Source of the DNA: Planctomycetia bacterium
Lineage (GTDB): Bacteria; Planctomycetota; Planctomycetia; Pirellulales; Thermoguttaceae
Assembly (NCBI GenBank): GCA_030527205.1
Contig: JAUNBG010000033.1
Span: 1-36,201, forward strand
DNA: 36,201 nt
Reading direction: 5' to 3'
The first letter of the stretch is position 1. Each line of letters begins with the position of its first letter. The notes beneath the pieces were generated by a model. That model was not told the DNA's origin. It was given only the letters and a program-made list of their open reading frames with translations, and made no database searches. Shown one piece after another: positions 25,998 to 34,950 of this stretch. The translations under genes were made by a program, and so were the position numbers.

Positions 25998-26747
25998 ATG
26001 AAACCAATTGATTTTACGCCAGACGAAGTTAATAAACGTTTGGTTCAGGAATATACGGAAATCGCCAAACTTGCTGGCGGTTTGGCTCACGAAATCAAGA
26101 ATCCGCTTTCAACAATTCGTTTGAATATGGAACTTCTTGAAGAAGATTTGGACGATCTCGACGAAACGCCTCAACAGCGTCGCGCGATTAAAAAAGTTGA
26201 TATTGTCAAAAAGGAATGTTTGCGACTCGAAGAACTTCTTAATGAATTTCTGGATTTTACGCGCGCGCATCATTTGGATATGACTGCTGCGGATACGAAT
26301 AAAGAACTGCGCGAAATCCTTGAGTTTCTTCGACCTAAAGCAAAAGAGTCAAACGTTGAAATCATCGAATTTTTTTCTGCGGATCTTCCGACGATTCGAA
26401 TTGATAAACGTTATTTTCATCGGGCAATCGTTAATTTGATTCTTAATGCAATTCAAGCAATGCCGGAAGGGGGCGAATTAATGATTCGAACGCGTCTTTG
26501 CGGAAATGAAGTCGCAATTGATTTTGTTGATACAGGTTGCGGAATGGATACGGAAACTCTTCAGAAAATATTTGAACCGTTTTATTCAACCAAACGGAGA
26601 GGAAGCGGTTTGGGTCTTCCGACGGTTCGAAAAATTATTGAAGGGCATGGCGGGCGAATTGCTATTCAAAGCGAACTCGGTCAGGGAACACAGTTTACGC
26701 TGACCTTTCCTTCTTTGCGACGAATTCCTGCCGATTCAATCAGCTGA
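25998..26747 (+). CDS. Soluble sensor histidine kinase, no visible sensor domain
   Basis: The 249-residue protein is a bare kinase core. The H box LAHEIKNPLS carries the phospho-accepting His31, followed by a dimerisation helix pair, an N box NLILNAIQAM (Asn150), the G1 box DTGCGM (178-183), the F box IFEPFYSTK (191-199) and the G2 box GSGLGLP (202-208). There is no membrane span or PAS/GAF domain, and only about 20 residues precede the H-box region, so input must come from a partner or another protein. The sequence resembles NtrB-type cores. No response regulator gene is in the window, which makes it an orphan. It has its own promoter. Confidence 0.9.
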   Translation: MKPIDFTPDEVNKRLVQEYTEIAKLAGGLAHEIKNPLSTIRLNMELLEEDLDDLDETPQQRRAIKKVDIVKKECLRLEELLNEFLDFTRAHHLDMTAADTNKELREILEFLRPKAKESNVEIIEFFSADLPTIRIDKRYFHRAIVNLILNAIQAMPEGGELMIRTRLCGNEVAIDFVDTGCGMDTETLQKIFEPFYSTKRRGSGLGLPTVRKIIEGHGGRIAIQSELGQGTQFTLTFPSLRRIPADSIS

Positions 26748-26907
26748 TTTTTGCAAAAAGAAATTTATATACGCTTCGGAATTCCAAAATTTTAGAAGGA
26801 CTTTTTGATTGCGAAATCGTTATGGGCAACAGGTTTCGCTCATTTGTTATCAGTCCGTCATTATTCGGCTGGCAAGCTCAAAAATCTGAAATTTGAAACA
26901 GGTTTGA

Positions 26908-27087
26908 ATGGAATTAAGAAATTTGATTGCCTTCTTGATTTATGCTATAATTTTTGTTTTGGGACACAATTTCGCGTTGGGACAAACAACGGAAATTCAA
27001 CGAATTCGTTATGATATTCAAGCCGAAAATGTTTTGGTCTTGAGGTTTGGCTGCTCAAGAGCGACGGATGAACCATTGAACCATTGA
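26908..27087 (+). CDS. Short secreted peptide or truncated gene start
   Basis: A 59-residue frame begins MELRNLIAFLIYAIIFVLGH and has a plausible signal peptide with cleavage after FALG, then a short polar part (TTEIQRIRYDIQ, VLVLRFGC). It lies 62 nt upstream of the DUF4838 gene, which also encodes a secreted protein. It could be a small exported peptide or the surviving N-terminus of a gene that was truncated. No family is recognised and the ribosome binding site is weak. Confidence 0.35.
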   Translation: MELRNLIAFLIYAIIFVLGHNFALGQTTEIQRIRYDIQAENVLVLRFGCSRATDEPLNH

Positions 27088-27149
27088 AACAGAGAACCAT
27101 TCCTCAGGATCAACGGGAACAGCAATAATATTTTATAAGGGGATTCATT

Positions 27150-29615
27150 ATGAAATTGATTTTATTGAAAAGATTATTTCATTCTTTATTGATTTTGTCT
27201 ATTTTGACATTATCGACCATTTCTTCATTCTCATTGGGAAATGACGATTTGATTTTGGCGGAAAATGGAAAAACAGATTTTGTCATTATTTTGCCGATTG
27301 ACGCAACGCCGGTTCAAAAGTCTGCCGCTAATGAACTTCAGACAACCTTGAAACAGATGACCGAAGTCGATTTTCCGATTCAAACGGAGACGGAACTCAA
27401 TGCGAATTCGGAAATGAAACAATTTGTAATTGGCCCGTCTCAAACGTCAAAAATTCTTTTGGGAAATGAGATTGATGAAGCGACTCTCGGTTATGATTCC
27501 ATTCTTTTAAAACGAATTGGTAATTCGATTATTTTATCGGGTCATCCCAAACGCGGTCCCCTTTATTCTGTCAATACTTTTCTTGAGGATCAGCTTGGTT
27601 GTCGATATTGGACTTCAGCCGAATATTTTATTCCGAAAAAAGAGAAATTAACCGTTTCAAAAATCGATCAGGTTTTTACGCCAAAACTTGAATATCGCGA
27701 ATCGTTTTATCGCGACTCATTTAACGGTCCATTTGCCGTTAAAATGAAATGCAACGGCAATAGCAATAACATATCGGAGGAACTGGGCGGTCATCATCAA
27801 TTCTGTTTCTTTGTCCATTCATTTCATTGGTTGATTCCTGAAGAAAAATATTTTTTGGATCATCCAGACTGGTTTTGCGAAATTGACGGCGTTCGGAAAG
27901 TCGGTTATCCCGATTGGGCAAATCCGAGTTCTGAAACAAAGGCTTTTCTTGAGAAATTGAAGCCGGAACAGATTCATGCATCCGGAACGCAACTCTGTCT
28001 GTCCAATGAAGAAATGAGAAAGGAACTCGTTAAAAACGCGTTGGCCAGATTGGAATCCAGTCCCAAGGCAAGTTTTATTTCAATCAGTCAAAACGATTGG
28101 CATGGTTATTGCCGATGCGAACAATGTTCCAAAGTTGCGGAAGAGGAAGAGTCGCAAGCAGGGCCTTTGATTCGTTTCGTCAATAAAGTTGCGGAAGATA
28201 TTGAGAAAGTCCGTCCCGATATTTATGTCGAAACGCTCGCTTATCAATATACAAGAAAGCCGCCCAAGCTCACAAAACCTCGCGATAATGTTGTTGTTCG
28301 GCTTTGTTCCATTGAATGTTCCTTTTCTCAAACGCTTAACGAGGGCGAACAGAACAGAACGTTTAAAGAAGATATGGAAGGCTGGAGCAAAATCGCGAAA
28401 AACTTGTTCGTTTGGGATTATATGACCGATTTTGCCCTTTATTTGTTGCCATTTCCGAATTATCGCGTCTTGAGTTCAAACATCAATTTTTATGTCGATC
28501 ATCATACAATCGGGCTTTTTGAACAGGGAGATTATCATTGCGTAACCGGCGATTTTGTTCAATTAAGAAACTGGATTGTTTCCAAAATGCTTTGGAATCC
28601 CGATCTTGATCAGGGGGAATTAATGGATGAGTTCATTTCCGGATATTATGCCCCCGAGTTTGTTCCGATTTATCGGGAATATTTCGATTTGCTTTCTGAT
28701 CGCGTTGAAGAATCCGGCATTCATTTGGGAATTTTTAAAACGTCGACTCTTGATTGGATGAATCTTGAAACAATGAATCGAGCGACAGAACTTCAAAATC
28801 AGGCAGTTGAACTTGCCCATAAACTTGAGAAGAAAGATCCGCAAAAATATGACGGACTTGTTCATAAAGTTTGGCGGGAACGAATTCCGCTTGATCTTGT
28901 TTGGCTTCAGGATTACAATCGTTATAAAATGGAATCGAGACTTTCTGGCAAACCGTTTAAAGGTCCGGAAAAACCAAAAACTTTTGCGGAAGATTTTGCC
29001 AAGCGACTTGATTCCTGCGGATTGACTCAACACAAAGAATGGGTCGGACCAAATGATTTCAATATTTTCAAACAGGATCTTATTGACAGAAATTCCGACG
29101 TCGAAACAAACGAAATGATTCAGGATTGCGTCAAAGATATTCCGGAAAATTGCTGGATTGCGATTCAAGAATTCGATATGAACAAGTCAAAACTTGGCGA
29201 ATGGACGTTCATTGTTGAAGATTCTGCTGCAGTAAATGGAAAAGCGATCAAAATGCCCGGTTCTCATTTTGAATGGGCTGTTTCCTGGAACGTCAACCGT
29301 TTCTTGCCGATGTTAAAATCTTCAACCGGAAATGATGAATTGCCCCCTCAATTTCATCTTTACGCATTTGTTCGCTGTGACGCTCAAACGAACGAAGGAT
29401 CGGCAATGACAATGGGGGTTTACGATTCGGAAGCCAAAAAAGGAATCGTTCATAAAGATATTCCTGTTTCTGATATTTCCGGTTCAGAATACAAAATGAT
29501 TGATTTGGGCGTTTTGCCTTTAAAGGAGACTCAATATTTTTGGGCGGCTCCTCCAAAACGACCCGACGAAGTTGAGGCCGTTTTTGTTGATCAAATTCTG
29601 TTAATTCGAGAATAA
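27150..29615 (+). CDS. Secreted DUF4838 protein, probable glycoside hydrolase-like enzyme
   Basis: An 821-residue protein with a signal peptide (about 1-29). Residues about 35-170 resemble the N-terminal domain that precedes the barrel in alpha-glucuronidase-like and GH20-like enzymes (NELQTTLKQMTEVDFPI, GHPKRGPLYSVNTFLE). The DUF4838 domain follows, with SISQNDWHGYCRCEQCSKVA, including Cys321, Cys323 and Cys326, and later FVWDYMTDF and the conserved segment around FEQGDY. The C-terminal ~150 residues look like a beta-sandwich binding domain. DUF4838 proteins are common in polysaccharide utilisation settings in Planctomycetota, Lentisphaerae and Bacteroidetes, but their substrate is not established. 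AAGGGG lies 8 nt before the ATG. Confidence 0.82.
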   Translation: MKLILLKRLFHSLLILSILTLSTISSFSLGNDDLILAENGKTDFVIILPIDATPVQKSAANELQTTLKQMTEVDFPIQTETELNANSEMKQFVIGPSQTSKILLGNEIDEATLGYDSILLKRIGNSIILSGHPKRGPLYSVNTFLEDQLGCRYWTSAEYFIPKKEKLTVSKIDQVFTPKLEYRESFYRDSFNGPFAVKMKCNGNSNNISEELGGHHQFCFFVHSFHWLIPEEKYFLDHPDWFCEIDGVRKVGYPDWANPSSETKAFLEKLKPEQIHASGTQLCLSNEEMRKELVKNALARLESSPKASFISISQNDWHGYCRCEQCSKVAEEEESQAGPLIRFVNKVAEDIEKVRPDIYVETLAYQYTRKPPKLTKPRDNVVVRLCSIECSFSQTLNEGEQNRTFKEDMEGWSKIAKNLFVWDYMTDFALYLLPFPNYRVLSSNINFYVDHHTIGLFEQGDYHCVTGDFVQLRNWIVSKMLWNPDLDQGELMDEFISGYYAPEFVPIYREYFDLLSDRVEESGIHLGIFKTSTLDWMNLETMNRATELQNQAVELAHKLEKKDPQKYDGLVHKVWRERIPLDLVWLQDYNRYKMESRLSGKPFKGPEKPKTFAEDFAKRLDSCGLTQHKEWVGPNDFNIFKQDLIDRNSDVETNEMIQDCVKDIPENCWIAIQEFDMNKSKLGEWTFIVEDSAAVNGKAIKMPGSHFEWAVSWNVNRFLPMLKSSTGNDELPPQFHLYAFVRCDAQTNEGSAMTMGVYDSEAKKGIVHKDIPVSDISGSEYKMIDLGVLPLKETQYFWAAPPKRPDEVEAVFVDQILLIRE

Positions 29616-30019
29616 TTTTTGTGTCAAAAGGCAATGAAGAAGACAATTTGTCGTTTGGCATTTTATTGAACTTTCCTTACTTTTTGATATTGGGGAAAAA
29701 ATTTTGATTTGCAATAACCCCTAGGAAACTTAATTTTTGCGGGAATCTTCGGGAACTTTTCGGGGCGGACAAGACGATTGACATCCCGAATTGGGGCGAG
29801 ACGATTTTCGTGTCGTCTTTCCCTGCGAAACCAACCGAATGGCCGTTTCATTAAAATGACAACGCTTGATTTTTTCGGCGGATCAGCAAAAAAACGGCAT
29901 ATCGCAAATGACTTTAAAACGCTTGATCAAACCCAAATTGGTCCTTTTGAAAACAGACAATGTCAATAAACAACAATCAGAAATTTCAACTTGCTTGACC
30001 ATTAATTGAATGGAGAATA
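29616..30019. other. Intergenic region between DUF4838 and M16 genes
   Basis: I see no supported gene here. Short open frames exist but lack ribosome binding sites and recognisable content. The region is moderately GC-rich in its centre (about 29740-29850) compared with its flanks. Confidence 0.4.
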
Positions 30020-31264
30020 ATGTATATATTTCAAACAGAAAAGCTGGACAATGGTTTGGAAATTATCGCGGAAGTCAATGAAGACGCTTATTCAATGTCT
30101 TTAGGTTTTTTTGTTCGAACCGGTTCTCGCGATGAGTCGGAAGAAATTGCCGGCGTCAGTCATTTTCTTGAGCATATGCTTTTTAAAGGAACAAACCGTC
30201 GATCTGCCGAGGACGTCAACCGGGAATTGGACGAAATGGGCGGGAATTCAAATGCGTTTACCAGTGAGGAAATGACCGTTTATTATGCTTCGTTCTTGCC
30301 CGAACTTCAAAGTCGAGCCGTTGATCTTTTATCCGATTTTATGCGTCCGGCGTTACGCAAAAAAGATTTCGAAACGGAAAAGTCGGTCATTTTGGAAGAA
30401 ATCAGTATGTATTTCGACCAGCCGCCTTATGCGATGGACGAAAAAAGTCGCGAACTCTTTTTTAAGAATCATCCATTAGAGCGAAGCGTTCTTGGAACAA
30501 TTCAGTCAATTGGCGATCTTTCCGTTGAGCAAATGCGGGCTTATTTTGAACGTCAATACAGTCCAGGCAATATGACCGTTGTTGCTTGCGGTTGCGTTGA
30601 TTTTGATCTTCTGGTCAAGGAAATTCAGGAAAAATGCGGACATTGGCAGCCGTTTGCGATTCAACGAGAAACATTTCGTCCCCAAAGTCAGCGCGGATTT
30701 CATTTGGAGGTTCGAGAAACGACAACTCAAGAATATGTTTTCCAGTTAACGGACGGTCCTTCTGTTGCTGATCCTGATCGTTATGCCGTTGCTTTATTGG
30801 CTAATATTATCGGAGACGACGTCGGAAGTCGACTATTTTGGGAACTTGTCGATAATGGAAAAGCCGATTCGGCAACCCTTTCGTCCTGCGAATTCCTTGA
30901 TACCGGAATGCTTTTTACCGCTCTATGTTGTATGCCCGATGACGTTGAACAAAATATGAAATTAATGCGACATATTTTAAATGACGTTGAAAAAAACGGC
31001 GTTACAGAAGAAGAATTAAGTCGCGCCAAAAACAAGATTTTGTCTCGCATTGTTCTTGCAAGCGAACGGCCTCGCGGTCGACTTTTTTCTGTTGGTTCCG
31101 AATGGACGCAAACGAAAAAGTATTCGCCTATCGAAAACGATATGAAAATTGTTCGGGAATTAACTCTCGATGATGTCAACGCAACTTTGAAGACATATCC
31201 TCTTTCCAATCCGTTGACCGTTGCCGTTGGCCCCTTGAAAGAGTTGAATGATTGTTCATTTTAG
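30020..31264 (+). CDS. M16-family zinc protease
   Basis: An insulinase/processing-peptidase-like metalloprotease of 414 residues, the normal size for single-chain bacterial M16B proteins. The inverted zinc motif HFLEH is at 48-52 (His48, Glu51, His52) and the third ligand is probably Glu127 in EKSVILEEI. The N-terminal catalytic half and the C-terminal structural half (from about residue 225) are both present, with the C-terminal signature RPRGRLF. There is no signal peptide, so it is probably cytoplasmic. GGAG lies 5-6 nt before the ATG. Confidence 0.92.
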   Translation: MYIFQTEKLDNGLEIIAEVNEDAYSMSLGFFVRTGSRDESEEIAGVSHFLEHMLFKGTNRRSAEDVNRELDEMGGNSNAFTSEEMTVYYASFLPELQSRAVDLLSDFMRPALRKKDFETEKSVILEEISMYFDQPPYAMDEKSRELFFKNHPLERSVLGTIQSIGDLSVEQMRAYFERQYSPGNMTVVACGCVDFDLLVKEIQEKCGHWQPFAIQRETFRPQSQRGFHLEVRETTTQEYVFQLTDGPSVADPDRYAVALLANIIGDDVGSRLFWELVDNGKADSATLSSCEFLDTGMLFTALCCMPDDVEQNMKLMRHILNDVEKNGVTEEELSRAKNKILSRIVLASERPRGRLFSVGSEWTQTKKYSPIENDMKIVRELTLDDVNATLKTYPLSNPLTVAVGPLKELNDCSF

Positions 31265-31294
31265 ATTCAAGTCGATTGATCATTTCCGCGTTTC

Positions 31295-31315
31295 AAATCC
31301 CCAAAACCGGGATTT
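31295..31315 (+). terminator. Short hairpin after the M16 gene
   Basis: AAATCCC (31295-31301) and GGGATTT (31309-31315) form a 7-bp stem with a 7-nt loop, 30 nt after the stop codon. No T-run follows, so the terminator role is only suggested. Confidence 0.3.
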
Positions 31316-31450
31316 CAATAAGCTTGAACATTATAACCCCCTGATTCTGCTGGCTGCTTTGGCTTTTTGATAAATGATTGATAAACAATCCTTTTTCAAA
31401 CGAATTGACTCGATAGAATTGACTCGATAAATTTAAGGCAAAAAAAAGAA

Positions 31451-32779
31451 ATGAACGATTTAAATAAACAGTTTTGCGCCGAGATCATTTCCGTCGGCGA
31501 CGAAATAACGTCGGGATCCATTTTGGATACAAATTCGCAATGGCTGAGTATGGAATTGGCTTCGTTGGGAATTCGAACCTTATATCATTCAACCGTCGGC
31601 GATGAACTCAAACCGATGGTCGACGTTTTAACGCAAGCAACTCAACGCAGCAACTTGATTATCGTAACTGGAGGACTTGGGCCGACAGAAGACGATCTGA
31701 CGCGTCAAGCTGTTGCTCAAATGTTGAATGTTCCTCTCGTTAGCGATCCTGAAATCCTGAAACATATCGAGACCCTTTTCAAAAATCGAAATCGGGTTAT
31801 GCCCGATTCAAATAAAATTCAAGCGTCATTTCCGCAAGGCGCCTTTCCAATCCCCAATCCGAACGGAACCGCTCCCGGTTTTGATATTCAAGGCGAAAAT
31901 TTGAAATCGGGGCGTTTTCGTATTTTGACTTTTCCCGGCGTTCCTTCCGAAATGAAAGAAATGTGGGCGCAGACAAGCAAAAAAGCGATTGAAACAATGA
32001 TTGAACAATCAAACATTGAACGTCATTTTATCAAAACAAAATTGATTCATTGCTTTGGGGCTGGAGAAAGCGATATCGAATCCAGATTGCCTCATTTAAT
32101 TAACCGCAATCATATTCCAAAGGTTGGAATAACGGCTTCCAGAGGCGTTATAACGCTTCGGATTCAGGCTGAAAGTTGCGATGAAAATAACTGTTTCCAA
32201 CAAATTTCTGAAACGGTTCAAATCATTCGGGATAAGGTCGGCGAATTGATTTTCGGCGAAGATTCGCAGACGTTGGCTTCTGTCGTTTGTGAACAAATGC
32301 GAAAACTGGGAAAAAAAGTTGGCGTTTTGGAATGGGGAACTCAAGGATATTTGGCCCAAAAAATCGAGCCTGACTGTTTTGCTGGCGGTTCTCTTTTTGC
32401 CGTTAAAGAAATGTTTACGCCCTATTCCATTAAAGCTCTTGCTGCGAAACTGTTTCAAGGAACCCCCGCTGATTATATTCTCGCCGTTGGTCCGTATCCC
32501 GAGCCAATGACCGATTCGTCTGAAACGGATCAAAAAAACTCGATTTCCGCGAAAAACAAAACTCAATTGACAAATTCGGATTCGCGAATTGATCAACCAG
32601 GCCTTTCCCAATCAACAAATTGCGGACAGGCTTCTGTTTGTTTTCTGAATTGCGAAACAGACCAATTTATGGAAAATCATTTTGTCTTTTGGGAACATCC
32701 CTCAATTCGCGATGAAGTTTACAGCAATCGCGCTTTAAATTTATTGCGAAACGCCATTATTGCTCCAAATGTCTGTTGA
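31451..32779 (+). CDS. cinA: CinA-like protein with degenerate NMN deamidase domain
   Basis: A 442-residue CinA family protein. The N-terminal MoaB/MogA-like domain (about 8-185; IISVGDEITSGSILDTNSQW, VTGGLGPTEDDLTRQ, FPGVPSEMKEMW) is well kept and belongs to the COG1058 nucleotide pyrophosphatase group. In the C-terminal domain the usual AESCTGG motif with the catalytic Ser of nicotinamide mononucleotide deamidase reads LEWGTQG, so the Ser and its surroundings are lost. A polar, Ser/Thr/Gln-rich low-complexity insert follows at about 360-390. The C-terminal domain is therefore probably inactive or changed in function. The upstream AAGG is rather far (about 13 nt) from the ATG. The assignment rests mainly on the N-terminal domain. 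Confidence 0.85.
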   Translation: MNDLNKQFCAEIISVGDEITSGSILDTNSQWLSMELASLGIRTLYHSTVGDELKPMVDVLTQATQRSNLIIVTGGLGPTEDDLTRQAVAQMLNVPLVSDPEILKHIETLFKNRNRVMPDSNKIQASFPQGAFPIPNPNGTAPGFDIQGENLKSGRFRILTFPGVPSEMKEMWAQTSKKAIETMIEQSNIERHFIKTKLIHCFGAGESDIESRLPHLINRNHIPKVGITASRGVITLRIQAESCDENNCFQQISETVQIIRDKVGELIFGEDSQTLASVVCEQMRKLGKKVGVLEWGTQGYLAQKIEPDCFAGGSLFAVKEMFTPYSIKALAAKLFQGTPADYILAVGPYPEPMTDSSETDQKNSISAKNKTQLTNSDSRIDQPGLSQSTNCGQASVCFLNCETDQFMENHFVFWEHPSIRDEVYSNRALNLLRNAIIAPNVC

Positions 32780-32888
32780 GATTCATTCGCAACAAAGGAA
32801 ACGAAACAAAATAGACGTTGATTTTCTCCCTCATTTCGTTTAATTTTATGATTTTCGTTAATAAATACAAACTTAAATAGGATTTCTC

Positions 32889-34790
32889 ATGAGTTCGATC
32901 CCCAATTCAACTACGGCCTTGACTGCGTATCCCATTCGCAACGTTGAGGTTCCAACTTATGTTTTTGAATCGAGTGATTTCGCCTGTCGTCAGGTTGCTC
33001 TTCAAGTTGCCAGCGTCATTCGGGAACGCAACGCTTTAGGTCGTTTGGCTATTCTTGGTCTTGTTGCCGGATCAAGTCCGATTGGCGTTTATCAGGAACT
33101 GGTTCGTCAACATTTGGAAGAAAAACTTGATTTTTCTCGCGTTGTTGTCTTTATGATCAATGAATATTATGGATTGGATGCCGATCAAATCCAAAGTCAG
33201 CGTCGTTGGATGCGCGAAAATTTCTTCACACAGATCAATCTTCCCGTCGAAAATATTCATTATCTTGACGGAACCGTTCCGCCTGGCGACGTTGACAATT
33301 TTTGTCGACGTTATGAAGAAACAATTCAAAAATTGGGCTCGTTTGACGTTCTCGTCCTCGGTATTTCCGAATCGGGCGCCATCGGATTCAATGAACCCTA
33401 TACATCAAAAAACAGCCGAACTCGCCTGGTCCCTTTGGACCCTCAGACTCGTCTCTCTGCTGCGGCAACCTTTTTTAGTGAAGCAAACGTCCCAACCCAT
33501 GGATTGACCATTGGAATGGGAACCATTCACGAAGCAAAAAAAATCATTGTCCTGGCCTTTGGGGATCATAAAGCCAAAATTGTAAGAAAAACAATCGAAC
33601 AACCAATTTCCGATGCCATTCCGGCAACTTGGCTTAGAACTCATCCTGATATCTCCTTTATCCTGGATCATGCCGCAAGCACAAGACTTCAAGATGTTGC
33701 AACGCCTTGGGTCAATAATTTTATTGAATGGTCTCCAAAAATGATAAAACGAGCCGTTCTTTGGCTTTGTGAACAAACAAACAAAGCTTTATTAAAATTA
33801 ACCGATAAAGATTTTCGTAAATATGGACTTCATCAACTTTTACGCGTTCAAGGTCCCGCGGCGGGAATCTCGCATAAAGTTTTCCTTTGGATGTCCGACA
33901 CTATCGAATATCATCCAGGAGGAAAAGACCATAAAAAAATTCTCGCTTTCAGTCCTCATCCGGACGACGATGTTATCAGTATGGGCGGAACGATGATTCG
34001 ACTTGTTGAAGACGGGCATGAACTCCATATGGCCTATATGACTTCCGGAAATATTGCCGTTTATGATCATGATGCGTATCATGTCGTTGATCTCTTGACG
34101 GAATTGAATCATGAATTTAATATTGATGCGGAAATAACGCCGATTCTGGAAGATAAAATCGTTGAGTCGCTTCGTCAAAAGAAACCAGGGCAAGCCGACT
34201 CAAAAGAAGTTTTGATGATTAAAAGACTTATTCGTTGGAGTGAGGCCAAGGCCGCTGGAAAAGTCTGCGGTATTCCTGAAAATCAGCTTCATTTTTTGAA
34301 TCTTCCTTTTTACGATACCGGAACGGTCGATAAAAAACCGCCCACAGCCGAGGATTTTAATATCGTTCGCGATTTAATCTCTAGCGTTCAACCGGATCAA
34401 ATCTTTGTCGCTGGCGATTTGACTGATCCACACGGAACGCATCGGGTTTGCGCCATTATTGTCTTTACTGTTCTTCAACAACTTCGCGATGAAGGAATTC
34501 CGATTCCGGAAGTTCTCCTTTATCGAGGCGCTTGGCAGGAATGGCCGCTTCATCAGATAGAAATCGCTGTTCCCCTTGCTCCAAACGATGTTGAAAAAAA
34601 GAGAGCCGCCATTTTCCGACACGAATCACAAAAAGATGGCGCTCTTTTTCCCGGCTCCGATGATCGTGAATTCTGGCAACGCGCGGAAGATCGAAATCGC
34701 GCGACCGCCGATATTTATAATCAAATCGGTTTGCCCGAATTCTTTGCGATGGAAGCCTTCGTTCGCTGGAACGGAAACTTTGATTTTTAA
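32889..34790 (+). CDS. NagB-like/PIG-L deacetylase fusion protein
   Basis: 633 residues. Residues about 20-290 form a glucosamine-6-phosphate deaminase (NagB) domain; about 348-600 form a PIG-L-type LmbE deacetylase domain. Such fusions are known from Bacteroidetes and relatives. The deacetylase zinc motif FSPHPDDD (His357, Asp359, Asp360) and the later DPHGTHR are intact, so GlcNAc-type N-deacetylation is plausible. The NagB half is unusual: the position of catalytic Asp72 is Asn91 in FMINEYYG, and LGISESGAIGFNEP replaces the usual D-G-H-I-A-F-N-E, leaving Ser162 and Ala164 where Asp141 and His143 belong; only Glu169 remains. Deamination by this half is therefore doubtful and it may serve as a sugar-phosphate-binding module. 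AGGA lies 7 nt before the ATG. Confidence 0.85.
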   Translation: MSSIPNSTTALTAYPIRNVEVPTYVFESSDFACRQVALQVASVIRERNALGRLAILGLVAGSSPIGVYQELVRQHLEEKLDFSRVVVFMINEYYGLDADQIQSQRRWMRENFFTQINLPVENIHYLDGTVPPGDVDNFCRRYEETIQKLGSFDVLVLGISESGAIGFNEPYTSKNSRTRLVPLDPQTRLSAAATFFSEANVPTHGLTIGMGTIHEAKKIIVLAFGDHKAKIVRKTIEQPISDAIPATWLRTHPDISFILDHAASTRLQDVATPWVNNFIEWSPKMIKRAVLWLCEQTNKALLKLTDKDFRKYGLHQLLRVQGPAAGISHKVFLWMSDTIEYHPGGKDHKKILAFSPHPDDDVISMGGTMIRLVEDGHELHMAYMTSGNIAVYDHDAYHVVDLLTELNHEFNIDAEITPILEDKIVESLRQKKPGQADSKEVLMIKRLIRWSEAKAAGKVCGIPENQLHFLNLPFYDTGTVDKKPPTAEDFNIVRDLISSVQPDQIFVAGDLTDPHGTHRVCAIIVFTVLQQLRDEGIPIPEVLLYRGAWQEWPLHQIEIAVPLAPNDVEKKRAAIFRHESQKDGALFPGSDDREFWQRAEDRNRATADIYNQIGLPEFFAMEAFVRWNGNFDF

Positions 34791-34798
34791 CCCCTTCT

Positions 34799-34847
34799 TT
34801 CTCCGCGCTTCTGCGAGATAATATTCTTTGTTTTCTCTCGCGGAGAA
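34799..34847. terminator. Inverted repeat between convergent genes
   Basis: TTCTCCGCG (34799-34807) pairs with CGCGGAGAA (34839-34847), giving a 9-bp stem around a 31-nt loop. It lies between the stop of the NagB/PIG-L gene and the stop of the minus-strand beta-helix gene and could act as a shared terminator in both directions. Confidence 0.4.
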
Positions 34848-34950
34848 CGAAGATTTTGTCGAAAGTTGAACGTTGAGAGTGAAAAATGAAAAGTTTTTTC
34901 TCTTCACAAACCATTATCAATACTCAACTTTCAACTATATCAACGATTAA

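Noticed and set aside
29740..29850. Another copy of the MITE-like repeat (contains GGCGGACAAGACGATTG).
   Set aside because: Neither terminal inverted repeat nor the right-half sequence is recognisable.
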